Shown here in pieces: positions 62,003-64,000 of a DNA stretch of 64,000 nucleotides. Made by a program: the position numbers and the translations under genes. Under the pieces are notes generated by a model, which saw nothing but the letters and a program-made list of their open reading frames with translations, ran no database searches and had not been told where the DNA came from. The number at the start of each line of letters is the position of its first letter. Position 1 is the stretch's first letter. The stretch lies in the NCBI GenBank assembly GCA_030411725.1, contig MU839841.1:1054001-1118000 (forward strand), in the 5' to 3' direction. The stretch is from Echria macrotheca (Eukaryota; Ascomycota; Sordariomycetes; Sordariales; Schizotheciaceae).

Positions 62003-64000
62003 ATGGACGCTCTCCGCAATGGCGGTGATCCGCAGAGCTTCGCCGAAATCGTGTACCTCCGGGCACAGCTTCTCTACCCCATGGTGCTGTTGCTGGCCTT
62101 CATCCTCTCGGCCGGTGTCCACAGCATTGTCACTGCCCGCAGCGAAGAGGAACTGATCGTGCCTACCGTCACCGGGCCCGGTGGGAAACCGCTGCCCGTG
62201 ACCAAGAGGAAGCGAGAACAGTCCGGGGAAATCCAGGTCCCGGCCATTGCCGACGACCGGAGTTTTGCGCGGAGGGTCTTCCAGTACGGCACGGCGGCCC
62301 TCACGTTGTCATTTCTGGCCAATCTCGCGGCAATTGCTGTGCATACGCTGCAGGTCCACGGGCCAAAGCATTTTCAGTGGTGGTGCGGTGAGGAACGAAC
62401 CGTGAGTTACTCTTGTCCGTTCCGGTCCCTGGCACATGGGGCCAAGCGCATGGGCAATGTGCCCTGCGAAAGATAATGTGCTGACCACGACCCAAAGGTC
62501 TATGTTGTTGGCTCGACCTTCCTCTACGTTTATGTACTCATCACGCTCTTTGATTGGAGCAGGAGCCCGAATGTCGTGCATTTCATCGTTTGGACCCTCG
62601 CCCTCATTGGCGAGACCATCATCCTGCTGTCGTTTGCTCTGATGATCAACAACGATCAATACAACCTCGCCGGCAAGAAGAAAGATACCGGATCCACCAC
62701 TGGCATTGACCCCTGGGACCTCGCCGACCTTGGCATTGGTGCCGTCCGGCTGACTCTTGTGGGTTTGCTGGTTTGCCTTTACGCTACTCTCACGGCCAAG
62801 AAGTACCTCAAGGAGAGGCGGCTGTTGGACGAAGAGGCGAACCGCTCGGACGTGGACGAGACCAGCCCGCTACTGGGAAGCAATGACGGCATATCAACAA
62901 ACTATCGCACACAGACGAATGACCGGACAGCGAACGGACGCTGCAGGGATGGCACCGACTTTGACCGTTCTGATAGCGCTGCCACTGGCGACACGGACTC
63001 GGGCTTCCAGCAAAAAGACGAAGAGGCGGCTTTCTACAGGCCCCAGAAGCTGCCGCACAAGACGTGGTTCGAGTACTGCCGCGGCTACTCGGTGTTCTTC
63101 CCCTATCTGTGGCCTAGCGACTCGCTTCGACTCAAGGGTGTCGTTCTGCTTTGCTTCATCCTGGTCGTCTTCCAGCGTGTCGTCAACATCCTGGTTCCGG
63201 AACAGGTAGGCAATGTCACCAACATCCTGACGGATGGTGCTGCCGGGGGTTCGACTCCGTGGATTCAGATGGGTCTCTTGGTTCTGTATAAGTTGCTGCA
63301 GGGCCCATCTGGACTTCTCGGGTCGGCACGGGCTCTGCTTTGGATCCCAGTGTCACAGCACACGTACCGCGCGTTGACGACGGCCGCCTTCGAGCATGTC
63401 CATTCGCTTTCCCTCGACTTCCATCTCGGCAAGCGGACCGGCGAAGTTCTCTCGGCCCTCAACAAGGGTGCTTCGATCAACGCGTTCCTGGAGCAAATGA
63501 CATTCCAAGTCGTCCCGATGCTGGTAGATCTCCTGATCGCCATCGTTTTCCTCTACATCCGGCTCGGCCCGATCTATGCCCTGTTCGTTTCGATCATTAC
63601 GTTCTACTACCTGCTCTTGACCATTCGCATGGCGGCCACTAGAGCTGACCAACGCCGCGACATGGTCAATGCTGACCGGGAAGAGGTGGCCGTCAAGAAC
63701 GACTCGATCATGTCGTACGAGACGGTCAAGTACTTCAATGCCGAGCAGTACGAATTCAAGCGCTATCGCGATGCCATCATCACGTTCCAAAACGCCGAGG
63801 CCAAGGTCACATGGGGTATTAATTACATGAACATGTGCCAGTCTCTGGTTTTCATGTGCGGCATCCTCGTCGCCCTCATGACGTGCGCGTTCCAGGTCTC
63901 GCAGGGCACACGAGAGGTTGGGGACTTCACACTGCTACTGACGTATCTCGGCCAGTTGCAGGGTCCCCTCAACTTCTTCGGTACCTTTTACCGGACCGTG
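62003..64000 (+). CDS. hmt1: Hmt1-type half-size ABC transporter (ABCB6-like), truncated at window edge
   Basis: Two exons are visible (62003-62401 and 62498 onward, running off the window), giving 634 residues. An N-terminal membrane domain of about five segments comes first (LLYPMVLLLAFILSAGVHSI, FQYGTAALTLSFLANLAAIA, YVVGSTFLYVYVLITLF, and others). A linker follows with DETSPLLGSNDG, a dileucine-like vacuolar sorting signal. The six-helix ABC exporter core then begins near DSLRLKGVVLLCFILVVF and includes EHVHSLSLDFHLGKRTGEVL and MSYETVKYFNAEQYE, motifs shared by Atm1, ABCB6 and Hmt1. The nucleotide-binding domain lies beyond position 64000. The extra N-terminal membrane domain and absence of a mitochondrial presequence favour the vacuolar Hmt1 branch over Atm1. 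Hmt1 in fission yeast moves phytochelatin and metal complexes into the vacuole; substrate here is inferred. Confidence 0.88.

Overview
The window is nuclear DNA of a filamentous ascomycete, most likely a Sordariomycete. The evidence is short (about 50-115 nt) GT-AG introns with CTNAC-type branch sites, strongly C/G-ending codons, long serine/proline-rich disordered tails, a Zn2Cys6 regulator, Fzo1, Vps2, Cdc48 and Lcb2 orthologues of fungal type, and intergenic DNA full of CTACCTAC/TAGGTAGG words and microsatellites. Fifteen protein genes can be supported. I do not see a biosynthetic cluster, a virus, a transposon or a CRISPR array.

Layout, left to right. 0.4-19 kb is a dense housekeeping block: an adenosine-deaminase-like (ADAL-type) deaminase (+), the mitofusin Fzo1 (-), the ESCRT-III subunit Vps2/Did4 (+), the PP2C phosphatase Ptc1 (+), a very large ADF-H protein with a C-terminal PH-like module (+), and a class III aminotransferase (-). 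Then come about 4 kb of repeat-rich non-coding DNA (19.3-23.5 kb), an FHA-forkhead factor (-) and the serine palmitoyltransferase subunit Lcb2 (-). Divergent from Lcb2 is acetoacetyl-CoA synthetase (+), followed by an AhpC/TSA-like thioredoxin-fold protein (-) and a Zn2Cys6 regulator (-). After a 4.4 kb gap comes Cdc48 (+). Next are an unrecognised nuclear-looking acidic protein (-) and, divergent from it, a secreted protein built from acidic and glycine-rich repeats (+). About 8.9 kb of GC-rich DNA without a convincing gene follows. The window ends inside an Hmt1-type half-size ABC transporter (+).

Functionally the genes are a mixed set: membrane remodelling and proteostasis (Fzo1, Vps2, Cdc48), lipid and ketone-body metabolism (Lcb2, acetoacetyl-CoA synthetase), stress and metal handling (Ptc1, AhpC/TSA-like protein, Hmt1-like transporter) and transcription (forkhead, Zn2Cys6). 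Fzo1 and Cdc48 belong to one known pathway in yeast (ubiquitin-dependent mitofusin turnover), but they lie about 38 kb apart and I do not read this as a cluster.

The points most worth a second look are the secreted repeat protein, the N-terminal MGQCSS lipidation motif on the aminotransferase, the stop codon created by the simplest splice of the AhpC/TSA-like gene, two possible C-termini of the unknown gene at 49-50 kb, an imperfect tandem duplication with mostly GC-to-AT differences near 48.6 kb, and the large gene-free tract.
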